Below are positions 19,706-28,071 of a stretch of 64,000 bases of DNA, in pieces. The notes below the pieces were generated by a model. The model saw only the letters and a list, made by a program, of their open reading frames with translations, had not been told where the DNA came from and did no database searches. Position numbers and translations under genes: made by a program. Numbering within the stretch: the first letter of the stretch is position 1; every line of letters starts with the position of its first letter. Source of the DNA: Aminobacter sp. AP02 (GTDB lineage Bacteria > Pseudomonadota > Alphaproteobacteria > Rhizobiales > Rhizobiaceae); contig NZ_QGGX01000008.1 of the NCBI RefSeq assembly GCF_003148805.1, positions 124,001 through 188,000 on the forward strand, in the 5' to 3' direction.

Positions 19706-20887
19706 ATGACCGAGACCATTCAGCAGGCTGAAGGCATGGAGCGTGTGCATTGGCGCTCGATTGCGGCAGCCGTAGCTTCGATCAGCGTCGTCGGCGTCGC
19801 AATCGGACTGGGCATACCGCTGCTCAGCGTGATCCTCGAATCGCGCGGCTACTCATCTTGGATGATAGGGCTCAACACAGCGATCGCCGGCATTGCCTCG
19901 ATTGCCGCGGCACCGCTCGCAACGCCCATCGCCATGCGTTTTGGCGTCGTGTGGACGATGCTGGCGATGATTCTCTTCGGCGCGGTGGCCTTTGTCGGCT
20001 TCTATTTCGCGCAATCCTTCTGGATGTGGTTTCCCTTGCGTGCCGTGTTGCATTTCGCGCTGACGGTGCTGTTCATCCTGTCTGAATTCTGGATCAGCAC
20101 CTGTGCTCCGCCGCATCGGCGCGGCCTGGTGCTCGGTATCTACGCCACCGTGCTGTCGCTCGGTTTCGCCGCGGGCCCATGGCTGTTCTCGCAGATTGGC
20201 AGCACCGGCTTCCTGCCGTTCGGGCTGACCTTCGGCTTTGTCATGATTGCTGCGATCCCCGTGCTTCTGGCGCGCAGCGAAAGCCCCAATATCGTCTCCG
20301 AGGGCGGCAAAGGCGGCTTCTTCCGCTATATCTGGATCGTGCCGACCGCGACTGCTGCCGTTCTGGTCTTCGGTGCGGTCGAAACGGGCGGATTTGCGCT
20401 GTTTCCGATCTATGGCCAGCGCGTTGGCTATTCCGAAGCCGAAGCTGCGCTTTTGCTGACCATGATCGGCCTTGGCAACTTCATGTTGCAGATTCCCATC
20501 GGCATGCTCAGCGACCGCATCGGCGATCGCCGCATTTTGCTGTTGGTCTGCGCCCTCGTCGGGTTGGCCGGAACGCTGGCGATGCCGCTTCTGACAGCCA
20601 ACTGGCACCTGATGGCTGGGATGCTGTTTGTCTGGGGCGGCGTTGTGGCCGCACTCTATACGGTCGGCCTCGCGCATCTGGGCGCCCAGCTATCGGGACG
20701 CGACCTCGCCTCGGCCAATGCTGCCTTCATCTTCTGCTACGGCTTCGGCATGATTCTGGGGCCGCAGGTAATCGGCATCTTCATGGACGTCTTCGGACCC
20801 AATGGATTCGGCTGGGCGCTGGCCGTGTTCTTTGGCGGCTATATCGCTATCGGGCTGGGCCGAATTGCCGCGAAATCGCGCCGATAA
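19706..20887 (+). CDS. MFS transporter
   Basis: 393 residues with about 12 hydrophobic segments, typical of the major facilitator superfamily. The loop between helices 2 and 3 is short (MRFGVVW) and that between helices 8 and 9 carries the GMLSDRIGDRR motif (MFS A-like). An EFWISTC segment in helix 4/5 resembles YcaD/UMF2-type carriers. Substrate unknown. It starts 7 bp after the Nudix gene. rpmG follows 118 bp later from its own promoter. Confidence 0.88.
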   Translation: MTETIQQAEGMERVHWRSIAAAVASISVVGVAIGLGIPLLSVILESRGYSSWMIGLNTAIAGIASIAAAPLATPIAMRFGVVWTMLAMILFGAVAFVGFYFAQSFWMWFPLRAVLHFALTVLFILSEFWISTCAPPHRRGLVLGIYATVLSLGFAAGPWLFSQIGSTGFLPFGLTFGFVMIAAIPVLLARSESPNIVSEGGKGGFFRYIWIVPTATAAVLVFGAVETGGFALFPIYGQRVGYSEAEAALLLTMIGLGNFMLQIPIGMLSDRIGDRRILLLVCALVGLAGTLAMPLLTANWHLMAGMLFVWGGVVAALYTVGLAHLGAQLSGRDLASANAAFIFCYGFGMILGPQVIGIFMDVFGPNGFGWALAVFFGGYIAIGLGRIAAKSRR

Positions 20888-20897
20888 CGCTCCAAGG

Positions 20898-20926
20898 CTT
20901 GACTTTCCGGGTGCGTTCTTTATGTG
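20898..20926 (+). promoter_or_regulatory. Promoter of rpmG
   Basis: CTTGAC (20898-20903), a 17-nt spacer and TATGTG (20921-20926) match the rhizobial housekeeping consensus CTTGAC-N17-CTATAT well. The 5' leader to the rpmG ATG would be about 70 nt. Confidence 0.55.
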
Positions 20927-21005
20927 TCCCGCAGGTTTTCCGCGTCCGGGTTGTTTTCCCGTCCTGAAGCGGGCTTCAACTCTAGACGAATAACGGACGA
21001 GAATC

Positions 21006-21173
21006 ATGGCCAAGGCTGCAAACATCAAGATCAAGCTTCTGTCGACCGCCGACACCGGTTTCTTCTACGTGACGAGCAAGAACAGCCGCACGAAGACGGA
21101 AAAGCTGTCGTTCCGCAAGTACGACCCAGTTGCCAAGAAGCACGTCGAATTCAAGGAAACCAAGATTAAGTAA
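21006..21173 (+). CDS. rpmG: 50S ribosomal protein L33
   Basis: 55 residues, [20 protein letters not shown] at the start and [10 protein letters not shown] at the end, full length for alphaproteobacterial L33. The CxxC pairs found in zinc-binding L33 copies are absent, so this is the zinc-independent form. It is a monocistronic unit with a promoter at 20898 and a strong terminator at 21200. Confidence 0.97.
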   Translation: MAKAANIKIKLLSTADTGFFYVTSKNSRTKTEKLSFRKYDPVAKKHVEFKETKIK

Positions 21174-21199
21174 TCTGGTTGTCTATCGGAATTCCAAAA

Positions 21200-21223
21200 C
21201 GCCGCCCATCGGGCGGCGTTTTT
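21200..21223 (+). terminator. Intrinsic terminator of rpmG
   Basis: A perfect 8-bp GC-rich stem, CGCCGCCC (21200-21207) with GGGCGGCG (21211-21218), a 3-nt ATC loop, then TTTTT. It lies 26 bp after the rpmG stop. Confidence 0.9.
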
Positions 21224-21415
21224 GCGTTGTGGGCCCTTGTTGACGCCAAAGGATCGAACTTAAAGCAACGGCCAGCATTCAGACTTTCACGATACATAAA
21301 CGCTGGCATCACGCTCGCATGGCAATCAGCCGTGCGCACGCGTCTAAGGACCATGGGAAGCGGCCATTTTCTTGCCCTTTCTGAAACGCGAGGCGGTCGA
21401 CTCGTGGAGGGGGCA

Positions 21416-21712
21416 ATGTCTGGTCATTCCGAAAACGGCGTGGTACTGCCTGAAGGCAATCTGTTCGACACCTCAAAGCAGCAAGAGCAGATTCGCGAGG
21501 CGCTGGAAGCCAGTTTCCCCAACCTCAAATTCATTGTCACAACAGAACGGCAGCGTGGATTCGAGGCATTCCTGGTGATCCCGATTTTCGGTGGCGCGGG
21601 CCAAAGTCGTCATGCGACCATGATGCGTCGATCGCCAAAGTCGGCACCCAATTCGACCACGGATGCGTCCACCACCGACAAGATCGGCGGTACTTTCAAC
21701 GTAACGCTTTGA
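21416..21712 (+). CDS. Orphan hypothetical protein, 98 aa
   Basis: 98 residues, MSGHSENGVVLPEGNLFDTS at the start. Support for the gene is a strong GGAGGGGG Shine-Dalgarno 5 nt before the ATG. The first 60 residues look like a small folded alpha/beta unit (EQIREALEASFPNLKFIVTT, FEAFLVIPIFGG); the rest is Ser/Thr/Arg-rich and probably disordered. No signal peptide or membrane segment. I do not recognise a family. It stands alone between rpmG and the convergent DUF900 gene. Confidence 0.5.
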   Translation: MSGHSENGVVLPEGNLFDTSKQQEQIREALEASFPNLKFIVTTERQRGFEAFLVIPIFGGAGQSRHATMMRRSPKSAPNSTTDASTTDKIGGTFNVTL

Positions 21713-21804
21713 TCTCACGAAATAACAATAACCCAAGCCAACTCCGCCTATGGCGCCGCTTCTGCTTGGTTTTCTTCCGGTAAGGTAGCGACGCATTCAG
21801 CCCC

Positions 21805-23091
21805 TCAGGGAGCAGCTGCGGCCGCCGGTGCCTGTCCCTGCCGCAACCGCGCCAACAACTTTTCCAACTGGTCGGGATAATCAGGCATGAACGTCCAGTA
21901 GTGGGACCCGCCGGGCGCCTCGCCGGCGCCCAACCCACGTTCGTTTGCAGGCAGATGGTAGAGCAACGTGATCAGCACGTCGCTGCTCACCCATGGATCG
22001 TCGTACCAGAACGTATGCGAGCGGTTAGACAGGCCGGGAATGTTCTCCGGCCGAACCCGCAACAGCTCAAGACCGTATGATTTGGTTGCGTCCAGCAGCC
22101 AGCGCGACGCGTCGGGGTCAAGCTCCCGCATGTCGGGCCGGCCGGCTCGCGAGGCTCGGTTGAGCACCTGGGACAGGCGCAACGCACTATCGTTCAGATT
22201 GACAGCGACAGTTATCCGCTCGGCCTTGCCGGCATAGTCGCGCATGTCATCGACGAAACCGCGGAAATCGGCGTCGGGGGCCGCGTGATAGACTTCGCCA
22301 AGTCGCACGGATTGCTCCCCAGATTGTTGCGCATCGCGACCGACCATCGCAAGGGCGTCGCTGCCCACGGTGGCGCCTGCGCTGTAGGTGAACACCTCGA
22401 CATTCCTGGCGTCGGTGTTTTGTGACAAAAGCTCGATCAGCTTTGCCAGATGCGGCGCCGCGCCAAAGGCGGTCACCATATCGCGCGAGTAGCGCAGGAA
22501 GTTCTCGGCCGTCGGCCAGACGAACAGCACCACCACTGAATTCCGCCCGGTGAAATGATGAAGCTGGGCCGCTTGCCCCGCCGCCCGTTCGACGGTCGTG
22601 TTGGCGCCGTGGACGTAAACGATGAGGTCCTTGTCGCGGCTGTTCTTGAGCGCCTCGTTGATCTGTTCGAACCACGCCTTCGCTTCGGGCGACAAGGGAT
22701 CGCTGTCTTCGATCGTGGCTTGCTCGTTCATGTTTTCGAGATGCAGGAAAGGCCGCCGATCCTCGCTGGCGCCGGTGGACCACGCGTAAACCTTGTCCCA
22801 GGTCGTGCCTTCCTCCCCGATGCGCACTGTCGCCACACCTGTGTGCATGTCGCGGCCCGGCACGACGGCATAGAGGCGGCTGTCACGAGGACCGACCGGC
22901 AGCCGATTGGTGGCATAAAACAGTTCGATGCGGGGATCCGGCTTCAGAGAGGCATTGGCCGAGAAGGCATTCGGTTGGCCGTCCACAAACACAGCCGGTG
23001 CAGGCATCAGCCGCATGGGTGGTTGGTAGAAGGACATGGCAACCGTAGCCGCCGCGGCAATCAAGGCAAAAATGCCGACATAACGAAGCAT
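21805..23091 (-). CDS. DUF900 alpha/beta hydrolase, membrane-anchored or exported
   Basis: 428 residues. An N-terminal hydrophobic segment (about residues 4-22) may be an uncleaved anchor or a signal peptide. The DUF900 alpha/beta-hydrolase core begins near residue 140 with DLIVYVHGANTTVE (oxyanion strand), continues with VVVLFVWPTAENFLRYSRD and carries the nucleophile elbow VFTYSAGATVGSDAL, in which the serine follows Y rather than the usual G-x-S-x-G. A late His is present in GGSHYWTF. The C-terminus is Ala/Pro-rich. Esterase or lipase activity is inferred from the fold only. A second, different hydrolase gene lies 85 bp upstream on the same strand. Confidence 0.8.
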   Translation of the reverse strand: MLRYVGIFALIAAAATVAMSFYQPPMRLMPAPAVFVDGQPNAFSANASLKPDPRIELFYATNRLPVGPRDSRLYAVVPGRDMHTGVATVRIGEEGTTWDKVYAWSTGASEDRRPFLHLENMNEQATIEDSDPLSPEAKAWFEQINEALKNSRDKDLIVYVHGANTTVERAAGQAAQLHHFTGRNSVVVLFVWPTAENFLRYSRDMVTAFGAAPHLAKLIELLSQNTDARNVEVFTYSAGATVGSDALAMVGRDAQQSGEQSVRLGEVYHAAPDADFRGFVDDMRDYAGKAERITVAVNLNDSALRLSQVLNRASRAGRPDMRELDPDASRWLLDATKSYGLELLRVRPENIPGLSNRSHTFWYDDPWVSSDVLITLLYHLPANERGLGAGEAPGGSHYWTFMPDYPDQLEKLLARLRQGQAPAAAAAP

Positions 23092-23176
23092 GATTTCTCC
23101 CTGGGCCCTCTACGGCAAGGGTCCGTACAGACGTGTCAAAGTGGGCGCCATGCTGGGGACAGCAACGCCAGCAGGT

Positions 23177-23905
23177 TCAGTTTCCGAAAACCCGGAGCAG
23201 CAATTCACGAAGCGTCAGGTCGTGATCGAACCGTCCGTGGCGGAGGAAGTTCAACGTCTGCGCGATCACTAGCGGATTGTTCATCATGAAGGTGTGCGTG
23301 GTCGGCAGGACAATGTGGTCTTTCATACCTTCGAGCTTCGTGCTTTCGACCGAAACCTTGCCGTCATTCGGCCCCTTGAACATGCCTGAAAGGATCGGAT
23401 TGACCGAGCGGTCGCCAGCGATGATGCCGAGCTCGTAGTCGGCAGCACCGAGTTGGCTGGGAAGACTGTTCGGTCCGGTGCCGAGCTGGACCCCGGCCGG
23501 ACCATTGACCATTTCGAAGAGCCTGAGGCTGCCGAACGTATCCACCACTTCAGAACCGTGGTTGGGCGGCCCGAGCATGACAACGCGGCCAAGATTTTCG
23601 GGACGGTTGTGCATCAGCCAGGCTCGCACCAGTATGCCGCCCATGGAGTGGGTCACGAAGTGGATTTTGCTCGCCTTGCCGCATTTGGCTACCGACGTGT
23701 CAACATAAGCGATCAGCTTGTCGATCGGGGCCTCGGTCGAAGGGTAGGTGTCGTTGACGACGGCATAGCCGAACGTGCCCAGGGTTTCTTCCATTAGCAG
23801 AAACGACGTGTCGCTGCGCGACAAGCCATGCAGCATCACGACGCATTCCTGCGCGAAGGCGGCTGGTGAAAACAGCAGAAACAGGAGTGTCGCTAAAAGA
23901 CGCAT
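23177..23905 (-). CDS. Exported lipase-like alpha/beta hydrolase
   Basis: 242 residues from the ATG at 23905, which gives a clean signal peptide ([20 protein letters not shown], cut after AFA). The fold shows [12 protein letters not shown] (oxyanion hole HG), the nucleophile elbow [11 protein letters not shown] (GxSxG variant HSMGG) and a late histidine in [19 protein letters not shown] is typical of acylglycerol lipase/PGAP1-like enzymes. A start 18 codons upstream would bury the signal peptide. It probably acts in the periplasm. It may be co-transcribed with the DUF900 gene downstream. Confidence 0.82.
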   Translation of the reverse strand: MRLLATLLFLLFSPAAFAQECVVMLHGLSRSDTSFLLMEETLGTFGYAVVNDTYPSTEAPIDKLIAYVDTSVAKCGKASKIHFVTHSMGGILVRAWLMHNRPENLGRVVMLGPPNHGSEVVDTFGSLRLFEMVNGPAGVQLGTGPNSLPSQLGAADYELGIIAGDRSVNPILSGMFKGPNDGKVSVESTKLEGMKDHIVLPTTHTFMMNNPLVIAQTLNFLRHGRFDHDLTLRELLLRVFGN

Positions 23906-24262
23906 GGACGCAGCTAATCCGAATCCTGCGAATCTCTCAAGCAGGTGAGGCCAAGGCATGAAAATGATTTGATTGAGAGATAAGGGGGCCGGTCGGCGTC
24001 TGGCAGCGGTACGAGGAGGCCACTATGTGCCAGTGCCGGCCGGCCGACCCCACGGACCCAGGAGATGCGGCGGACCTGAGCATCATGGGGTATCAATTGG
24101 GCTTTCCGGCCTGCGCTCCTCGTGCCGACGCCCGTCCTTGTTCATTCCACAGTCGCGCAAGACTTCTTGGAAATCAACACTTTCTTAACCACGGCTCCCC
24201 AGTCATTTGGGTTAAGGTAAACAATTCAGCTTAACATAATTGACTCGGCACACGACTCACAT
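23906..24262. other. Intergenic region between pleD and the lipase gene
   Basis: 357 bp with no convincing gene. It is the 3' side of pleD and the 5' side of the lipase gene. The part next to pleD (24184-24235) is AT-rich with three TTAAC-type half-sites. No terminator hairpin with a T-run was found for pleD. Confidence 0.6.
24184..24235. promoter_or_regulatory. Cluster of TTAAC half-sites (candidate CtrA region)
   Basis: CTTAACC (24184-24190) and GGTTAAG (24210-24216) form an inverted pair, followed by CTTAAC at 24230-24235. The spacing is not the canonical TTAA-N7-TTAA. The region lies upstream of the lipase gene and downstream of pleD. Binding by CtrA is a guess from half-site similarity. 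Confidence 0.25.
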
Positions 24263-25636
24263 TCAGGCCGCACGCGCGACCACGCGGTTGCGACCACGCG
24301 TTTTGGCATCGTAGAGAGCGAGGTCGGCGCGCTTCATCAGCCCGGCTACGCTATCGCCTTCCGGCCAAAGCGATGACACGCCGACACTGACAGTGACCGA
24401 CACGCCCATCTCGGCGCCGCCTATTGCAAATGGTGTCTTTGCGACTTCCGCGCGAATGCGCTCGGCAACCATTTCGGCCAGCGCTCCCTCGGTGTCCGGC
24501 ATCACGATGACGAACTCCTCACCGCCAAAACGACAAGCCAAGTCAATACCTCGTACGCTCTTCTTCAAGCGTCGTGCGAACTCGCGCAACACCTCGTCGC
24601 CGCCGTCATGACCAAAGGTATCGTTGATCCGCTTGAAGCGGTCGAGATCGGTGATCATGAGGGAAAGCGGCCTGCGCCGTGCCATCGCCCGCTCGACAAG
24701 GCGCGGCAGATGGCTGTCGAGGTAACGGCGGTTATGCAGCCCCGTCAGGCCATCCGTCACGGCCATTTCGATCGTCTGGCTGACGCTTTTCCTCAGCTCG
24801 TCGTTGTAACGTTTGCGGCGCACCTGGGTGCGCAACCGTGCAATCAGCTCCTGCCGGTCGAGCGGGCGCACAAGATAATCGTTGATGCCGAGTTCGAGGC
24901 CACGAATGATGAGCTCGTCTTCGCCTTTGTTGACCAAGAGCACAATCGGCAGCGAACGAGTGCGATCAAGGGACCTGAGCTGCGAGCACAACCGCAGTGG
25001 ATCGAACTCCGCAAACCCGGACGACACAATCACGCATTCATAGATGCCTTCGGCGGCGTTGAAGAGCCCTGATTGCGGGTCGGCGGCGATGTATGCCTCG
25101 GCAGCGCCATCCAGCAGCGCGCAGACGTGAGCAGCCGACGACGTCATCTCGTCGATCAGCAGCACCTTCGGCAAGGCTCCTTGCAGGAGGTCCGAGCCGG
25201 ACGAGAGCTGATCCATGCCGATATTGTGGGTGGTTGAGGAGCGCAGCCGCAACTCGTCTGTCAGTACTTTGAGGCGAACCAGGCTCTTCACCCGCGTGAT
25301 CAGCTGCAGGTCGTTGACTGGCTTGGTCAGGAAATCATCGGCACCGACATCGAGGCCGCGCACGCGGTCGGTGACATGGTCCAGCGCTGTCACCATGACC
25401 ACTGGAATGTGCGCTGTTGCCGGATCGGCCTTCAGACGGCGACAAACTTCAAAACCGTCCATGCCGGGCATCATCACGTCGAGCAACACGACATCGACCT
25501 TGCCGTCTTCGCAAGCGGCAAGGGCATCGGGTCCGTTGAAAGCGGTCAGTACCTCGAAATATTCGGCCAACAGCCGGACTTCGAGCAGCTTTACGTTGGC
25601 CGGTATGTCATCGACGACAAGTATGCGCGCGGTCAT
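24263..25636 (-). CDS. pleD: Diguanylate cyclase response regulator PleD
   Basis: 457 residues, REC-REC-GGDEF as in Caulobacter PleD (454). Receiver 1 has the acidic pocket DD at 9-10, phospho-acceptor Asp53 in LLDVMMPGMDG and Lys in FLTKPVND. Receiver 2 (about 154-275) has lost the acceptor Asp (CVIVSSGFAEFD) and serves as the dimer adaptor. The cyclase domain carries CRFGGEEFVIV, and RGID five residues before it is the RxxD inhibitory site that binds c-di-GMP. All parts for phosphorylation-dependent, product-inhibited c-di-GMP synthesis are present. It follows divK after 30 bp, so the pair is an operon. Confidence 0.97.
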   Translation of the reverse strand: MTARILVVDDIPANVKLLEVRLLAEYFEVLTAFNGPDALAACEDGKVDVVLLDVMMPGMDGFEVCRRLKADPATAHIPVVMVTALDHVTDRVRGLDVGADDFLTKPVNDLQLITRVKSLVRLKVLTDELRLRSSTTHNIGMDQLSSGSDLLQGALPKVLLIDEMTSSAAHVCALLDGAAEAYIAADPQSGLFNAAEGIYECVIVSSGFAEFDPLRLCSQLRSLDRTRSLPIVLLVNKGEDELIIRGLELGINDYLVRPLDRQELIARLRTQVRRKRYNDELRKSVSQTIEMAVTDGLTGLHNRRYLDSHLPRLVERAMARRRPLSLMITDLDRFKRINDTFGHDGGDEVLREFARRLKKSVRGIDLACRFGGEEFVIVMPDTEGALAEMVAERIRAEVAKTPFAIGGAEMGVSVTVSVGVSSLWPEGDSVAGLMKRADLALYDAKTRGRNRVVARAA

Positions 25637-25666
25637 GCTAGTACCTCGAGCGGGCCGGCGGGCGCA

Positions 25667-26038
25667 TCAGGCATCGCCGAGATAGGATTTGATCGTTTCG
25701 ATAAAGCGCGGCACCGAGATCGGCTTGGAAATGTAGGCTTCGCAGCCGCCCTGCCTGATCCGCTCCTCATCGCCTTTCATGGCAAAAGCGGTGACGGCGA
25801 TGACCGGGATCATGTGGAGGTCATCGTCTTCCTTCAGCCATTTGGTGACTTCCAGGCCTGAAACCTCAGGCAACTGGATGTCCATCAAGATGAGGTCTGG
25901 CCGGTGCGTGCGGGCAAGCTCCAACGCCTCCAAACCGTTGCGCGTACGCACGGTCTCATAGCCGCTTGCCTCGATGAGGTCGCGAAAGAGCTTCATATTG
26001 AGCTCATTGTCCTCGACGATCATCACTTTCTTAGCCAT
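25667..26038 (-). CDS. divK: Single-domain response regulator DivK
   Basis: 123 residues, one receiver domain with no output domain: [20 protein letters not shown], acceptor Asp53 in [15 protein letters not shown], the [13 protein letters not shown] segment and Lys in AYISKPISV. In alphaproteobacteria DivK controls DivL/CckA and so CtrA activity, being phosphorylated by DivJ and dephosphorylated by PleC. The ATG at 26038 gives the normal DivK length; an upstream start at 26077 adds an unrelated basic tail. The next gene is pleD, in the same order as in Caulobacter. Confidence 0.96.
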   Translation of the reverse strand: MAKKVMIVEDNELNMKLFRDLIEASGYETVRTRNGLEALELARTHRPDLILMDIQLPEVSGLEVTKWLKEDDDLHMIPVIAVTAFAMKGDEERIRQGGCEAYISKPISVPRFIETIKSYLGDA

Positions 26039-26249
26039 CGCGTTCCGCCTCGATTGCACACCACGTCTCGGCGGCAATCATCATGCGCGCAGGACGCGCA
26101 CACCAACCCCGAATCCGACGCTAACTCAAGAACATTACGAAACGTAAAACGCCTCTGCCAAATCACGGATCGTTGCGCGCCTGCTTTACCAGTTGCCGCG
26201 AGCCCCACTTGCCGCTACTTCCGGAACCCGTCGAACAAGCGGAATTCTG

Positions 26250-26549
26250 ATGCAGAAGAACCAGCAATCGCACGAGAACGCACAGGCCTTGGCCATTCAG
26301 GCCCTGGCATTTGTTGCTTCCGACCCTGAGCTTTTGCCGCGTTTCCTTGCCATCACCGGCATCGAAGCCCAGCACATCCGTCGCGCGGCGCAAGAACCTG
26401 GCTTCCTCGCCGGGGTACTGCAGTTCCTCCTCGCTCATGAACCAACGTTGCTGCGCTTCTCCCAGGAAACCGGCATTGCGCCCGGTGATGTCGGGATCGC
26501 GGCACGCGCGCTGCCGCTTGGCAACGACGATCACGAGCGTTCGGCATGA
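26250..26549 (+). CDS. DUF3572 family protein
   Basis: 99 residues from ATG at 26250, MQKNQQSHENAQALAIQALA, an all-helical soluble protein with FVASDPELLPRFLAITGIE and LQFLLAHEPTLLRFSQETG, the hallmarks of DUF3572, a family found mainly in alphaproteobacteria. Function unknown. Diverges from divK and overlaps the HAD-like gene by 4 bp (ATGA at 26546), so the two are translationally coupled. Confidence 0.8.
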   Translation: MQKNQQSHENAQALAIQALAFVASDPELLPRFLAITGIEAQHIRRAAQEPGFLAGVLQFLLAHEPTLLRFSQETGIAPGDVGIAARALPLGNDDHERSA

Positions 26550-27199
26550 GCGAAGATCCTGAAACCGCGCGGCAGATTGCCGAGCTCGCCCGCGACACGC
26601 GACCGCTGCTGGTGCTCGACGTCGATGAGGTGCTGCTGGAGTTCATGGTTCCATTCATGCGCTTCCTCGACGCGCAGGGCCTGGTATTCCTGGCCAAATC
26701 CTTTCGATTGACGGGCAACATCGTCGAACAAAAGACCCAGATCCCGCTGGAACAAGCGGCCGTATCTGACCTGCTCGACGGCTTTTTCCACGCTCAACGT
26801 GAGTGGCAGACGCCAGCAATGGGGGCCGCCGACGCCGTTGCCGGCCTGGCGGGCAACGCCGAGATCGTCATGCTGACGGCGATGCCGCATCGCCATCGCG
26901 ACATCAGGCGGATGCACCTCGATGCGCTTGGCTTCCCCTACCCGCTCTTGACCACTGAAGCGGCGAAGGGACCGGCACTCAGACAATTGAGGGGTGAGAC
27001 CAGACGTCCCGTCGCCTTTGTCGACGACATTCCACACAACCTTGTTTCGGTGCGCGATGCAGTCGCCGACGCGCATCTGTTCAATCTGATGTCGTATCGC
27101 GAAATGCGACGGCTGTTGCCGCCCATGCCGGAAGGCATCGTCATTGCCAACGATTGGGCAGAAGCCGCGCCGAAGATCGCCGCGGCCCTCGGGCTCTAG
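26546..27199 (+). CDS. HAD-superfamily-like hydrolase
   Basis: 217 residues. The nucleophile loop LLVLDVDEVLLEF holds Asp25 and Asp27; motif II threonine is in IVMLTAMPHRHR, a Lys is in TEAAKGPAL, and the motif III acidic pair is in PVAFVDDIPHNLVSV. This is the layout of small HAD phosphatases; substrate unknown. Coupled to DUF3572 by an ATGA overlap. Its stop overlaps the convergent folK stop by 4 bp. Confidence 0.75.
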   Translation: MSEDPETARQIAELARDTRPLLVLDVDEVLLEFMVPFMRFLDAQGLVFLAKSFRLTGNIVEQKTQIPLEQAAVSDLLDGFFHAQREWQTPAMGAADAVAGLAGNAEIVMLTAMPHRHRDIRRMHLDALGFPYPLLTTEAAKGPALRQLRGETRRPVAFVDDIPHNLVSVRDAVADAHLFNLMSYREMRRLLPPMPEGIVIANDWAEAAPKIAAALGL

Positions 27200-27723
27200 T
27201 TTTCGCCCAGGTCACGCCACCAGTCGCGGCCCGAATCGAGCCTTTCGATGCCAGAGCTATCAAGTGCCGCAGCCCATTCGGTCGCCGGTTTGCCGACAAG
27301 CATCAGATCGGGCGCGATTTCGGCCAGCGGCACCATCACAAAGGCCCTGTCGAGCATGCGTGGGTGCGGAATCTCCAGTCCGACATCGCTGACATTACTA
27401 TTGCCGAGCAACAGCACGTCGATATCAATGAGCCGCGGGCCCCAGCGCTCAACGCGCACGCGCTTGAGCCTGCGCTCCACCTCCAGGCAAAGCTCCAGCA
27501 GTTCCAGCGGCGCCAGCGAAGTCGCGACTTCGGCGGTGACGTTCAGGAAATCGGGCTGATCGACCTTGCCCCAGGGCGGCGTGCGATGAAGCGATGAAAC
27601 GGTAACAACACGCGTACTGCCGCTGGCGTCGAGCAGGTGCAGTGCCGCAGCCATCGACTTCGCCGGATCACCGAGATTGCCGCCTAGGCTGAGAAAGCCG
27701 CGTTCCTCAGCGTGGCCAGACAA
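27196..27723 (-). CDS. folK: 2-amino-4-hydroxy-6-hydroxymethyldihydropteridine pyrophosphokinase
   Basis: 175 residues; transfers pyrophosphate from ATP to the hydroxymethyl pterin in folate synthesis. Motifs: LSLGGNLGDP at the start, FLNVTAEVAT, and RWGPRLIDIDVLLLG with the metal-binding aspartates, then IPHPRMLDRAFVMVPL. Last gene of folP-folB-folK on the minus strand, overlapping folB by 17 bp. Confidence 0.96.
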   Translation of the reverse strand: MSGHAEERGFLSLGGNLGDPAKSMAAALHLLDASGSTRVVTVSSLHRTPPWGKVDQPDFLNVTAEVATSLAPLELLELCLEVERRLKRVRVERWGPRLIDIDVLLLGNSNVSDVGLEIPHPRMLDRAFVMVPLAEIAPDLMLVGKPATEWAAALDSSGIERLDSGRDWWRDLGEN

Positions 27724-28066
27724 CGGTCACCTCTACGTAGTCCAGAACGCCGGGCACCGGCGCATTCGGCTTGCGAACCGTGATTTCAGCGCGCTTGATC
27801 TGCGGAAAACGAGCAGCAAGCGCCCTGCCGCATTCCTGCGCCAGCGCTTCGATCAGGAAACGGCGCTGGCCAGTGATGATCTTTTCGATGACCTGGAATG
27901 CAACGCCATAGTCGACGGTGCTCTGCATTGAGTCGTCTTCCAGCGGACGGTCCGGATCGACAGTCAGCTCGGCATCGACGTAAAAACGCTGGCCGAGCCT
28001 CTCTTCTTCGTCGAGGACGCCGTGCCGGGCAAAGAAGGCGCAGTTTTTCATACGGATAAGGTACAT
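27707..28066 (-). CDS. folB: Dihydroneopterin aldolase
   Basis: 119 residues of the tunnelling T-fold. Conserved pieces are FARHGVLDEEERLGQRFYVD, the VDYGVAF strand with Glu in LIEALAQE, and the basic VRKPNAPVPG. It makes 6-hydroxymethyl-dihydropterin for FolK. It starts 5 bp after folP and overlaps folK, so the three folate genes form one operon. Confidence 0.96.
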   Translation of the reverse strand: MYLIRMKNCAFFARHGVLDEEERLGQRFYVDAELTVDPDRPLEDDSMQSTVDYGVAFQVIEKIITGQRRFLIEALAQECGRALAARFPQIKRAEITVRKPNAPVPGVLDYVEVTVVWPR

Positions 28067-28071
28067 CTGGG

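Noticed and set aside
23177-23905. Signal that the lipase and DUF900 genes are a toxin/immunity or T6SS pair
   Set aside because: Both carry their own export signals and belong to general hydrolase families; no VgrG, PAAR or immunity-like gene is near.
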